From Diaminobutyricibacter sp049994905 (GTDB taxonomy: Bacteria > Actinomycetota > Actinomycetes > Actinomycetales > Microbacteriaceae), in assembly GCF_049994905.1 (NCBI RefSeq), contig NZ_CP188258.1:3472001-3536000 (forward strand): a stretch of DNA of 64,000 nucleotides, given 5' to 3'. Position 1 is the stretch's first letter, and each line of letters opens with the position of its first letter. Positions 33,742 through 41,356 of the stretch are shown here, one piece after another. Position numbers and translations under genes: made by a program. Below the pieces are notes generated by a model. That model was not told the origin of the DNA. It made no database searches and saw only the letters and a list, made by a program, of their open reading frames with translations.

Positions 33742-34145
33742 GCGGATGCTCCCTTGTCTGTCGGGGTGGTGCCGGTTTGCGTGGTGGTGCCGGTTTGCGT
33801 GGTGGTGCCGGTTTGCGTGGTGGTGCCGGTGACGAAACGGTCGAGGGCCGCCAGGCGGTCGGTCCAGAACACGCGGTAGTACTCGATCCAGTCGGCGGCC
33901 TCCGCCATCGGCGCTGCGTTCAGCGAGAGCACATGGTTGCGTCCCTGCACGGAGCGGCTGACGAGTCCCGCCTGCTCGAGCACGCGGACGTGCTTCGAAA
34001 CCGAGTTGAGCGAGATCGAGAAGTGACGTGCCACATCCGTGACGCGTTCATCCGCCGTCGAGAGGCGGATCAGGATCTCGCGCCGGGTGGGATCGGAGAT
34101 GGCCCCGAACACCCGGTCGAGAGTTTGTGTCTGATATTCACCCAT
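33738..34145 (-). CDS. ArsR family transcriptional regulator with repeat tail
   Basis: 135 residues. Winged helix at 8-85: LDRVFGAISDPTRREILIRL, then FSISLNSVSKHVRVLEQAGLVSRS, and WIEYYRVFWTDRLAALDRF, which is standard for the ArsR partner of AHSA1 genes. No metal-binding cysteines are seen. The last 27 residues are a threonine-rich tail built from TTTQTG units. The start ATG at 34145 lies inside a perfect palindrome, so the protein probably represses its own operon. Confidence 0.9.
   Translation of the reverse strand: MGEYQTQTLDRVFGAISDPTRREILIRLSTADERVTDVARHFSISLNSVSKHVRVLEQAGLVSRSVQGRNHVLSLNAAPMAEAADWIEYYRVFWTDRLAALDRFVTGTTTQTGTTTQTGTTTQTGTTPTDKGASA
33769..33822. repeat. Three 18-bp tandem repeats in the ArsR tail
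   Basis: Three identical copies of GTGCCGGTTTGCGTGGTG, followed by a partial fourth. On the minus strand they encode repeated TTTQTG units at the ArsR C-terminus. Because 18 is a multiple of three, changes in copy number keep the frame. Confidence 0.93.
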
Positions 34146-34157
34146 ATGGGTGAATAT
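34134..34157. promoter_or_regulatory. Perfect 24-bp palindrome, likely ArsR operator
   Basis: Two 12-base arms (ATATTCACCCAT and ATGGGTGAATAT) meet without a spacer. It contains the ArsR start codon on the minus strand and lies 70 bases upstream of the lipoprotein gene on the plus strand. ArsR-family operators are A+T-rich palindromes of this kind, so it may control both directions. Confidence 0.65.
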
Positions 34158-34226
34158 ACGCCCATGGTGCGAGGCGGGCAAGCCCCGCTACACTCCGGAC
34201 TAGGACCGATCCATGACAGGGCACTC

Positions 34227-34733
34227 ATGATCCCCAGAAGACTGCTCACCGCGACGCTGTCGGCGGCCGTAGGAGCCATGATCGCGTTCGGCCTTTCAGG
34301 CTGCGACTTCTTCGTGCCGCAGACCACCGAGACCACCGTCGAGACCAGCGACGGGGTCAGCGGGACGATCGGCCAGGTGCACGTCGGCAACGCCGTGCTG
34401 ATCAGCGGGGACGGTGGGCAGGTGTCGAACCTGGTCGTGACCTTCTCGAACCTGGACTTCGTCGACCACGACGTCATGATTGAATCTACGGGAGCGCCGC
34501 TGCCCGTCACGGTACCGGCCGGGGGCTACGTACAGGTGGGGACACCCGGAAACCGGACAATCCTTTTCGTGACAACCGACTCGCCGCCGGGAAGTCTGCA
34601 CCCGATCGCCTTCTCAGTGGCAGGCGAGACCCTGCACCTCGAGGTTCCCGTGCTCGACACCAGCCTCCCCCTGTACAAACACCTCGGGCCGCCTGAGGGT
34701 ATCGGGGTCGCCGACCTCGAGAACATGAAGTAG
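34227..34733 (+). CDS. Secreted lipoprotein
   Basis: 168 residues. The signal peptide ends in a lipobox LSGC (Cys26). The mature part is beta-rich, with VSNLVVTFSNLDFVDHDVMIEST near residue 72 and VTVPAGGYVQVGTPG near 98, suggesting an Ig-like or cupredoxin-like sandwich, but no family is recognised. It is followed 8 bases later by a TM2 protein gene. The start ATG at 34227 gives a normal signal peptide. Confidence 0.75.
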   Translation: MIPRRLLTATLSAAVGAMIAFGLSGCDFFVPQTTETTVETSDGVSGTIGQVHVGNAVLISGDGGQVSNLVVTFSNLDFVDHDVMIESTGAPLPVTVPAGGYVQVGTPGNRTILFVTTDSPPGSLHPIAFSVAGETLHLEVPVLDTSLPLYKHLGPPEGIGVADLENMK

Positions 34734-34741
34734 GAGGCACG

Positions 34742-34996
34742 ATGCCGAAGACGATCCAGATCCAGGTTCCCATCGCCCCGTTGCGGTCGAAGTCCGTCTT
34801 CGCGGCCTACTTCTTCATGGTGTTCACCTTCGTCGGCCTGGCCGGCATGCAGCATTTCTACCTGGGCAAGTACGGGCGGGGCATCCTGTGGCTGGTGACC
34901 TGGGGGCTGCTCGGCATCGGCACTTTCGTCGACCTGTTCACGCTGCGCTCGCAGACGAAGTCGATCAACGCGCGCCGGGCGGTCGGGATCCGCTGA
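34742..34996 (+). CDS. TM2 domain membrane protein
   Basis: 84 residues. The TM2 domain has two membrane helices (about 20-40 and 48-66) with the conserved GMQHFYLGKYGRGILWLVTWGL loop between them and a final GIGTFVDLF. Bacterial TM2 proteins are short membrane proteins of unknown role. AGGAGG lies just upstream, only 8 bases after the lipoprotein stop, so the genes are cotranscribed. Confidence 0.88.
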   Translation: MPKTIQIQVPIAPLRSKSVFAAYFFMVFTFVGLAGMQHFYLGKYGRGILWLVTWGLLGIGTFVDLFTLRSQTKSINARRAVGIR

Positions 34997-35039
34997 CCGC
35001 CCGCCGACCGGGGGCCAGCCGACGAGGCGGCCAGCACAT

Positions 35040-35732
35040 TCAGGCGAGGACCGGCACTGCGCAGAGGCGTCCGTCGACCATGGTGACCACCGCGTGCATG
35101 CGCGGCAGGTGCACGAGGTCGTGCGTGACGAGCAGCGTCGACGTCTCGAGCTTGGCAGTGAGGCCCAGGATGAGCTCGATGATCTGCGCGCCGCGCTCCT
35201 GGTCGAGCGCACTCGTCGGTTCGTCGACGAGCAGAACGCTGGGATCGTTCATCAGCGCCCGAGCGATGTTGACGCGCTGACGCTGCCCGCCCGACAGCTG
35301 GTGAGGCCGCTTGTCGCAGTGATCCGCCAGCCCGACGGCGTCGAGCACTTCGACGGCACGCACCGCAACGGTCTTGCGTCGCGCCCGGCTGCCTGACCGT
35401 CCCAGCTCGTTCATCACGGTGAGCTGCTCATGCGCGGTGAGCGACGGCAGCAGGTTGGACTGCTGGAACACGATTCCGATGCGATCGCGCCGCAGGTCGC
35501 TCGCATCCTTCGCTCCCAGGCGTGCCGCATCGACGCCGTCGATGAGCACGGCACCCGCGTCGGGTCGGATGAGCGTAGCCGCGACAGCCAGGAGACTGGA
35601 CTTGCCGGACCCGCTGGGGCCCGTGATTCCGGTAACGGTTCCCGGATGCGCGGTGAGCGACACCCGGTCGACCGCGGTGACGCGGCTGTCGCCGTCGGGG
35701 AAGGTGAGTGTGACGCTGTCGAGTTGGATCAT
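35040..35732 (-). CDS. ABC transporter ATP-binding protein (MacB/LolD-like)
   Basis: 230 residues. Walker A GPSGSGKSSLL near 39, Q-loop FQQSNLLPSL near 87, signature LSGGQRQRVNIARAL near 144, Walker B VLLVDEPTSALD near 166 and the switch histidine VTHD near 200. This is the MacB/LolD-type ATPase that works with FtsX-fold permeases. The start overlaps the permease stop (ATGA). Divergent from the two-component system that probably controls it. Confidence 0.93.
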   Translation of the reverse strand: MIQLDSVTLTFPDGDSRVTAVDRVSLTAHPGTVTGITGPSGSGKSSLLAVAATLIRPDAGAVLIDGVDAARLGAKDASDLRRDRIGIVFQQSNLLPSLTAHEQLTVMNELGRSGSRARRKTVAVRAVEVLDAVGLADHCDKRPHQLSGGQRQRVNIARALMNDPSVLLVDEPTSALDQERGAQIIELILGLTAKLETSTLLVTHDLVHLPRMHAVVTMVDGRLCAVPVLA

Positions 35733-36817
35733 CGGTTGCTCCCGAGTGCGGTGAGTGGATCTGCGGAGGTGACGGAACGGAGTGCGAAGGCTGCGCCGGC
35801 GAGCCCCAGGGCGATCAGGAGCACCGCGGGCAGCAGCGTCGTGAAGGGGTTCAGGATGAACGGCAGGGCCGACCCCGCGAGGGTTCCGAGAAGGGCGACG
35901 ACAGCGATACCGACACCGACGCCGACGAGGAGCACGACGAGCGCCTGCCCGAGCGCGTCGCGGACGAGCGACCTGGTGGATGCGCCGAGTGCCTTGAGCA
36001 CGGCGATGTCGCCCTTGCGCTGCATGGTCCAGACCGTGAAGAAGGCTCCGATGACGAGAGCGGAGATGCCGAACAGCAGCGCGACCATCATCAGCAACGA
36101 GCCGATCTCGGACTTGAACGCACCGATCGCGGTCAGCGATCCGAGCGGCGTCTGGCTGATCGTGCCGGCGGCGGCGTTCTCCGCCAACCAGTTCGGCGTG
36201 CCGGTGACGGTGAGGACGGTGGCGAATGCGCCGGGGTTGCCGGTCGCTGCCGAGTATGACTGCCAGTCGTGGAGCGTCATGTAGACGACGGGGGTGTGGC
36301 TGTACCAGCTGTCCCCCGTGATGCTCTCGACGGTGAATTCCGTGCCTGCGATGGTCACCGTGTCGCCCGCGCTGACCCCGAGGTTCGCCGCTGCCCCCTT
36401 CGAGAGTACGAGTTGCGCGTCCGTCGCCGGGTGGTCCCCGGCCAAGCCGGCGCCGACGCCGAAGATCGCGATCGAGGCCTGCGTGCCGTTCGCTGTGGTG
36501 CCGCCGGCCTGCGCCCGGGTCTGGGTGATGCCGATCGGCACCGCCGAGGAGACGTCGCCGGCGGTCGACCAGGAGTCGGCCTGCGCCTCGGTGATCGCGG
36601 AGTCGGAGAAGCTCGCTCCGGTCGACGCGTCGGCCTTCGGAACCGAGAAGACGATCTGGTCGGCGGGCAGCTCGAGCACGCCGGAGATGTTCTGCGATGC
36701 GAGGCCGCCGGTCAGTCCGCTGAGGAATCCGACGAGCAGGGTGATGAGGGCGACGACCGATCCGATGAGGGTGAACCGGCCGCGTGCGAAGCGAAGATCT
36801 CGCCAGGCGACGAACAT
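35729..36817 (-). CDS. FtsX-fold ABC transporter permease
   Basis: 362 residues. N-terminal membrane helix (about 17-40), a large extracytoplasmic domain (41-235) and three C-terminal helices (from about 240 on), the layout of FtsX/MacB/DevC permeases. The KGDIAVLKALGASTRSLVRDAL coupling segment near 277 is typical. With its ATPase it likely moves or extracts a lipid, peptide or drug at the membrane. First gene of the operon, divergent from the sensor kinase with 164 bases between. Confidence 0.88.
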   Translation of the reverse strand: MFVAWRDLRFARGRFTLIGSVVALITLLVGFLSGLTGGLASQNISGVLELPADQIVFSVPKADASTGASFSDSAITEAQADSWSTAGDVSSAVPIGITQTRAQAGGTTANGTQASIAIFGVGAGLAGDHPATDAQLVLSKGAAANLGVSAGDTVTIAGTEFTVESITGDSWYSHTPVVYMTLHDWQSYSAATGNPGAFATVLTVTGTPNWLAENAAAGTISQTPLGSLTAIGAFKSEIGSLLMMVALLFGISALVIGAFFTVWTMQRKGDIAVLKALGASTRSLVRDALGQALVVLLVGVGVGIAVVALLGTLAGSALPFILNPFTTLLPAVLLIALGLAGAAFALRSVTSADPLTALGSNR

Positions 36818-36967
36818 GTGTGGTCCTTTCTGTGACGCTGTTCAGCGACCCTTCCAGCCTCGTTTTTCCGGCGTCCCCGGTCATCGCCCATGCGAACGGA
36901 CCTGCGGCGACGAAGGATGGGGCGAAAGCTCGAACTTTTGATGGATGGCCCGGCGACCCCTCGCACG

Positions 36968-36973
36968 TATCCT
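36968..36973 (+). promoter_or_regulatory. Putative -10 box of the two-component operon
   Basis: TATCCT ends 8 bases before the ATG of the histidine kinase gene, so transcription would start at or almost at the start codon, giving a leaderless mRNA. No ribosome binding site is visible. Confidence 0.4.
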
Positions 36974-36981
36974 GAATTGAC

Positions 36982-38163
36982 ATGACTCACACCGCGTTGA
37001 CCCCCGTGTTCGTCGGTCTTCGCACCGGCCTTCACGTGGTGTTCGTCGCCCTCACCGTGCTCGTCATCGTGCGCGCGATTGTCGCGCCGACCCCGTCGAG
37101 CCTGGCGGTGATCGTGCTCTGCCTGATCCTGCTGGCGACGTACGCTCTGGGCGGCCTCGTCGCGCACAGCGCGTTCCGCGGTGCCGGCTACCTGTGGCTG
37201 CTCGCCTTGTCGCTCGAATGGATCGTGCTCGTCTGGCTCATTCCCGAAGCGGCATATCTCGTCTTCCCGCTGTTCTTCCTCTACCTGCACCTGCTGCCGG
37301 GCTGGTGGGGACCGCTCGCTGTCCTGGCTGCGACCGCCCTCGCGATCGTCGCACTCGGCCTGCACGGTGGATGGACGGTCGGCGGCATCGTCGGACCGCT
37401 TGTGGGCGCCGGCGTGGCCATCCTGATCGGACTCGGCTACCGCTCGCTCGCCCGCGAGTCCCAGGAGCGGGAACAGCTGATGGATGAGCTGATCGCGACC
37501 CGCGACCAGCTCGCAGAGACCGAGCACGAGTCCGGCGTTCTCGCCGAGCGTGCACGGCTGGCCCGCGAGATCCACGACACGGTCGCGCAGGGTCTGTCGA
37601 GCATCCAGATGCTGCTGCACGCGGCTGAGCGCGAGGCTCCGGATGGCGCAGGGACCGAGTACATCCGTCTCGCCCGCGAGACCGCGGCCAGCAATCTCGC
37701 CGACACGCGCCGGTTCATCAGGGAGCTCACCCCGTCGGCCCTCGTCGACCAGGGAATCGGCGCCGCACTGCGCCGGCTCGCCGAGACGCAGTGGAGCAGC
37801 GACTCCCTGCAGGTGCACGTGCGGGTGTCCGATGCGATTGACCTGCCGATCGACGTGCAGACGGCACTGCTGCGGATTGCGCAGGGTGCCATGGCCAATG
37901 TCGTACAGCACGCGGATGCGCGCTCCGCCACCATCACGATCGACCGCGACGCCGACACCGTGCGGCTGACCATCAGCGACGACGGTCGCGGGTTCGACCC
38001 GGCCGCGGTCGCCATCGCCAGAGCGTCGGGCGCCTCCGATTCGTTCGGCCTCACCGCAGCCCGGGAGCGGGTCGACCAGCTCGGCGGAACCCTCACGATC
38101 GACGCGGAGCCCGGCCGTGGGGCCATCGTCACGGTCGAGCTGAAGCTCGAGGCCGACGGATGA
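36982..38163 (+). CDS. Sensor histidine kinase (HisKA_3, NarL-system type)
   Basis: 393 residues. Five or six membrane helices in residues 12-150 with little extracytoplasmic sequence, so it senses within the membrane. A short coiled coil (157-190) leads to the phosphoacceptor motif AREIHDTVAQGLSSIQ with His198. The HATPase domain ends with DDGRGFDP and GLTAARERVDQLGGTL. The stop overlaps the response-regulator start (ATGA). Intramembrane sensing next to an FtsX-type exporter recalls antibiotic-sensing modules of LiaRS type. Confidence 0.92.
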   Translation: MTHTALTPVFVGLRTGLHVVFVALTVLVIVRAIVAPTPSSLAVIVLCLILLATYALGGLVAHSAFRGAGYLWLLALSLEWIVLVWLIPEAAYLVFPLFFLYLHLLPGWWGPLAVLAATALAIVALGLHGGWTVGGIVGPLVGAGVAILIGLGYRSLARESQEREQLMDELIATRDQLAETEHESGVLAERARLAREIHDTVAQGLSSIQMLLHAAEREAPDGAGTEYIRLARETAASNLADTRRFIRELTPSALVDQGIGAALRRLAETQWSSDSLQVHVRVSDAIDLPIDVQTALLRIAQGAMANVVQHADARSATITIDRDADTVRLTISDDGRGFDPAAVAIARASGASDSFGLTAARERVDQLGGTLTIDAEPGRGAIVTVELKLEADG

Positions 38164-38780
38164 TCCGCCTCGTGATAGCAGACGACCATCCTGTCGTGCG
38201 CGCAGGCATTCGCGCCCTGCTCGACCACGAAGACGGCATCACTGTCGTCGGCGAGGCGTCGACGCCTGACGAGGCGGTGGAACTCGCCGACCGGGAGAAC
38301 CCCGACCTGGTTCTCATGGACCTGCAGTTCGGGTCGGATGCGACCGGCGCGGAGGCGACCCGGCGCATCCGGGAGCTCGAAGCACCGCCCTATGTGCTGG
38401 TGCTGACCAATTACGACACCGACGGCGACATCCTCAGCGCGGTCGAGGCCGGGGCGAGCGGCTACCTGCTGAAAGACACCCCGCCGCCGGAGCTGATCGC
38501 GGCGGTGCGCGCCGCCGCGTCCGGCGAGAGCGCGCTGGCGCCGGCCATCGCGGGGCGGCTGCTGAACCGGATGCGGGCGCCGCAGGTCAGCCTCAGCCGT
38601 CGCGAGATCGAGGTGCTCGACCAGGTCGCCGCCGGGCGCTCGAACAGCGAGATCGCTGCTGAGTTGGTCGTCAGTGAGACGACGGTGAAGTCGCATCTCG
38701 TGCACATCTTCTCGAAGCTCGACGTGTCGTCACGCACGGCCGCGGTCTCGGTTGCGCGGCAGCTGGGGATCCTGCGGTAG
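38160..38780 (+). CDS. Response regulator, NarL/FixJ family
   Basis: 206 residues. Receiver domain 1-120 with acidic pocket Asp8/Asp9, phosphorylated Asp54 (LVLMDLQ) and the lysine in GYLLKD near 106. LuxR-type HTH at about 140-200: LSRREIEVLDQVAAGRSNSEIAAEL then SETTVKSHLVHIFSKL. It likely activates the divergent ABC transporter. The last 51 bases are overlapped by the convergent signal peptidase gene. Confidence 0.95.
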   Translation: MIRLVIADDHPVVRAGIRALLDHEDGITVVGEASTPDEAVELADRENPDLVLMDLQFGSDATGAEATRRIRELEAPPYVLVLTNYDTDGDILSAVEAGASGYLLKDTPPPELIAAVRAAASGESALAPAIAGRLLNRMRAPQVSLSRREIEVLDQVAAGRSNSEIAAELVVSETTVKSHLVHIFSKLDVSSRTAAVSVARQLGILR

Positions 38781-39500
38781 CGCACTGTTCGTCAGGCCGG
38801 CGAAAGTCGCCGGGTAGCTGTCGACCCAAGCCCATCGCGATGTCGGCCAGATGACTGCCATCGCAGTGCCGACCACATCCGTCACGGGAACAAACCCTTT
38901 GCCAGGCAGTTCCTGATTCAGACTTGAGTCGCGGGAGTTATACCTGTTGTCACCCATTACCCAGAGGCTGCCCACGGGAACTATCACGTCGAATGACCGC
39001 GTTGCCGCATTCGCACCTCCGGGAGGAACGACCGCGTACGGCTCCTTGAGCGGCATCCCGTTGACGGACAACTGTCCCAGGGCATTGCAGCACCTCACGT
39101 GGTCGCCCGCCACTCCGATCACTCTCTTCACGAGGTACTGGCTACTGTCCTGCGCCGACAGTCCGACGAAGGAGAACGCGGCGTCCACAACCGAGGCGAG
39201 CAGGCCGGGTCGAGCGGGACCGACCGGAGGCAACCATCCACCGGGATCCTTGAACACGACGACGTCACCCCTGTGGACAGAGGTGAGTTTCGGCACCAAT
39301 TCGTTGACGAGGATTCGATCGTTGACGTGAAGGGTGTTTTCCATCGATGCCGAGGGAATGTAAAACGACCGGACGACATAGGTTTTGATGAGGGCAGATG
39401 CCAGGATCGCGACTACCAGTATCACGACCAGGTCGCGCGCCAGTTGCCCGCGCCTCCGACGCGTTGCGTTAGAGGTATCGATCTCAGACGATGCGATCAC
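38730..39500 (-). CDS. lepB: Signal peptidase I
   Basis: 256 residues. One N-terminal membrane anchor (about 24-42) is followed by the catalytic box SFYIPSASMENTL with Ser52, GDVVVFKDP, the general-base lysine in YLVKRVIGVAGD (Lys125) and WVMGDNRYNSRDS. This is a serine/lysine type-P enzyme that cleaves secretory signal peptides. The final 16 residues or so are read antisense to the response-regulator 3' end. It lies 9 bases after a small secreted-protein gene, a likely dedicated substrate. Lower G+C than its neighbours suggests transfer. Confidence 0.92.
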   Translation of the reverse strand: MIASSEIDTSNATRRRRGQLARDLVVILVVAILASALIKTYVVRSFYIPSASMENTLHVNDRILVNELVPKLTSVHRGDVVVFKDPGGWLPPVGPARPGLLASVVDAAFSFVGLSAQDSSQYLVKRVIGVAGDHVRCCNALGQLSVNGMPLKEPYAVVPPGGANAATRSFDVIVPVGSLWVMGDNRYNSRDSSLNQELPGKGFVPVTDVVGTAMAVIWPTSRWAWVDSYPATFAGLTNSALPQDPQLPRNRDRGRA

Positions 39501-39509
39501 GCAGACCGG

Positions 39510-39878
39510 CTAGCTGTTTAGCGATGCGGTCTGGGTCCCCGGGAAGTTCTTGACTCGAAACCCGATCGTTCCGGCGGGCACGTTGCAACCCACAGTCTGC
39601 GCAACCCCATTCGCCGGGACACTGCCCGAACAGAGGATCTTTCCCGCGATCCCACCTGAGCTGATCTGCCAGTACTGATTACCCCCTCCAGTGAGCTTGA
39701 TCGTCATCACCGCTCGCTGAGAGCCCGCCGAATTGCGGGTCTGGTCACAGAAATCGGAAGTGCGCGTTCCGCTGCACGTCTTCGTCGTGGCGGAGATCGC
39801 AGCCGTCGCGGACACCGCCGGCAGAAGGGTCAGGGCCACCGCCCCAATGAATCCGGCGGCTGTCATGTTCAGTTTCAT
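39510..39878 (-). CDS. Small secreted protein, cotranscribed with signal peptidase
   Basis: 122 residues. A clear signal peptide (MKLNMTAAGFIGAVALTLLP, with cleavage after SATA or nearby) precedes a roughly 95-residue mature chain rich in Thr, Ser, Gly and Asn, with four cysteines in the mature part (KTCSG, DFCDQ, ILCSG, VGCNV), enough for two disulfides. No family is recognised. It is 9 bases upstream of the signal peptidase gene. G+C is lower than in the flanking genes. Confidence 0.75.
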   Translation of the reverse strand: MKLNMTAAGFIGAVALTLLPAVSATAAISATTKTCSGTRTSDFCDQTRNSAGSQRAVMTIKLTGGGNQYWQISSGGIAGKILCSGSVPANGVAQTVGCNVPAGTIGFRVKNFPGTQTASLNS

Positions 39879-39902
39879 GGTTGCTCCAAGGGCTTGATGT
39901 AA

Positions 39903-39918
39903 AGGGTATATATACCCT
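39903..39918. promoter_or_regulatory. A+T-rich palindrome upstream of the secreted-protein gene
   Basis: AGGGTATA and TATACCCT form a perfect 16-bp palindrome 25 bases before the start codon of the secreted protein. It contains TATATA, a plausible -10 element, so it may be both promoter and operator. The remaining bases to 40110 (about 190) hold no other feature I can support. Confidence 0.45.
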
Positions 39919-40110
39919 AGGTTACAACGCGTGATTTGGGAAACCCTGATCTCCGCCCGCCCTAAGCATTCCGATCTGGGGAGGGCTTCGTTATGAATCT
40001 GGCCTCGCCGCGTCAAACAACGTGTAGGCATTCACCGCTCGGGATCGCAATTGCCTATGCCCGGGCCGGTTCCGGGCCAATCATCCCGCCACAAAAGGAG
40101 ACAATTCCGC

Positions 40111-40416
40111 ATGCCGAGGGACCGTGAAGTGGTATCGCGTGATGACAGCCTTGCAAGTCGCCGACCACGGTGGGGTGAAATTGGCGACCTTAAGAGTTGG
40201 CTGCTGCTGGCATCGGTAGCAACTTCTGCCGCTCTCGCGCTGGTCCCCTCCGAACGGGTTCACTTGATCGCAATTGGCGGCGCGGTCGTTGCAATGACGC
40301 TCACCGCGACAGTGCGCGCCGAAAGAAAAAGGCGCCTGTCGATGGGCATCATCGGCGTCGGACTATTCTCCGCCTTTGTGAACTCGGCGATGCTCGTTTG
40401 GACGGGTGCCCTGTGA
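40111..40416 (+). CDS. Small membrane protein
   Basis: 101 residues. A basic, hydrophilic N-terminus (to about 28) is followed by three hydrophobic segments: SWLLLASVATSAALALV, LIAIGGAVVAMTLTATV and MGIIGVGLFSAFVNSAMLVW. The ATG at 40111 has AAGGAG about 10 bases upstream. It overlaps the next small gene by a GTGA junction. No family is recognised. Part of the lower-G+C cassette and divergent from the secreted protein. Confidence 0.65.
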   Translation: MPRDREVVSRDDSLASRRPRWGEIGDLKSWLLLASVATSAALALVPSERVHLIAIGGAVVAMTLTATVRAERKRRLSMGIIGVGLFSAFVNSAMLVWTGAL

Positions 40417-40607
40417 CACCGAGACCTACATCCTCCGCGACGCGAGCGTGGCTATCCATTGCGGGGATATTTCTGGGCGGCGCAATGATCCTCTGGGCCG
40501 TCGTGTTGTCGGGCAACGCAGTGGTCATTGCCGCCGGATCCGCTCTTGTCGTTGTGGGAGCATCTCTCCTGGTCAACTTCGTCCTGCGTCGCTCCCGCGA
40601 CTCGTAG
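40413..40607 (+). CDS. Small two-helix membrane protein
   Basis: 64 residues from GTG 40413, which overlaps the previous stop codon (GTGA). Two hydrophobic helices (WLSIAGIFLGGAMILWAVVL and AVVIAAGSALVVVGASLLVN) end in a basic tail RRSRDS. It is probably translated by coupling with the upstream gene and may form a complex with it. Function unknown. Confidence 0.6.
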   Translation: MTPRPTSSATRAWLSIAGIFLGGAMILWAVVLSGNAVVIAAGSALVVVGASLLVNFVLRRSRDS

Positions 40608-40746
40608 GGCCATGTGCGTCCAGCGCATTGAGGTGACGTGTTGAGCTGACATCAGTCCGATGCCAGCGCATCGAGTGAATCGGCGCGCTGGGGCGGCGCC
40701 CTCAGAACTGATGCGCGAGCGGACCGCCGGGTGTAATACAGGAACC

Positions 40747-41184
40747 GTGGCACGCATCACGAACACCATCCAGATCGACGCGACGACCCAGCAGGTCTAT
40801 GCGGCCATCCGCGCCCTCGACCTCTATCCCACCTGGCTGACGCACTCCATGGTCTATCGCGGGACGAAAGTGGGAACCTCCGGCCCCGCGGCTCAACTCA
40901 CCTACGAGGACTCGACCTCGGTCGGCCGGATGCGCGGCGAACTCGTCGAAGAGGAGCCAGATCAGGCGCTGGAGTTCCACCAGAGGAAGCCGTCAGGCAG
41001 CCTGGATGCGCACATCCGCTACACCCTGGATGCTGTCGGGACGGGCACGCGCGTGACCCGGGTCGGCGTGATGACGACCCACGGGATGCTCCGTATGATG
41101 CAGCCGATCCTTCTGCGGATGGCAGCCCAGGAAAGCGAGCGCACCATGAAGGCGCTCAAGGTCTACGCCGAACTCAAGGGCTGA
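40747..41184 (+). CDS. SRPBCC family protein
   Basis: 145 residues beginning MARITNTIQIDATTQQVYAAIRALDLYPTW-like sequence (GTG start), a polyketide-cyclase/START-like fold with a C-terminal helix (ILLRMAAQESERTMKALKVY). It probably binds a hydrophobic ligand; no reaction can be assigned. The 139 bases upstream hold no clear signal. A large inverted repeat follows at 41200-41267. Confidence 0.82.
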   Translation: MARITNTIQIDATTQQVYAAIRALDLYPTWLTHSMVYRGTKVGTSGPAAQLTYEDSTSVGRMRGELVEEEPDQALEFHQRKPSGSLDAHIRYTLDAVGTGTRVTRVGVMTTHGMLRMMQPILLRMAAQESERTMKALKVYAELKG

Positions 41185-41199
41185 GCTCCGGACGACGTT

Positions 41200-41267
41200 C
41201 GAGTGTGCCCGTTTCGGTCGAGAGTGCGTGTTGCGCCGGCCACGCTCGACCGCAACAGGCACACTCG
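41200..41267. repeat. Imperfect 23-bp inverted repeat with a tandem partial copy
   Basis: Arms 41200-41222 and 41245-41267 match in 21 of 23 positions (CGAGTGTGCC...CGGTCGAG). A degenerate third copy in direct orientation starts at 41220 (GAGAGTGCGTGTTGCG). It lies between the SRPBCC gene and the sulfate operon and could terminate the former. Confidence 0.6.
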
Positions 41268-41356
41268 CCGACGCAGTGGTAGCGAAAGTCAACAGTCGCC
41301 GTCACATTCCGACGCGTGTTGCCCCCTGTTTCGTCATGTTGCTGCGGCCCTCGACC

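Noticed and set aside
33769..33822. Minisatellite as a CRISPR or integration site
   Set aside because: No spacers and no integrase nearby; the repeat is in the ArsR reading frame.
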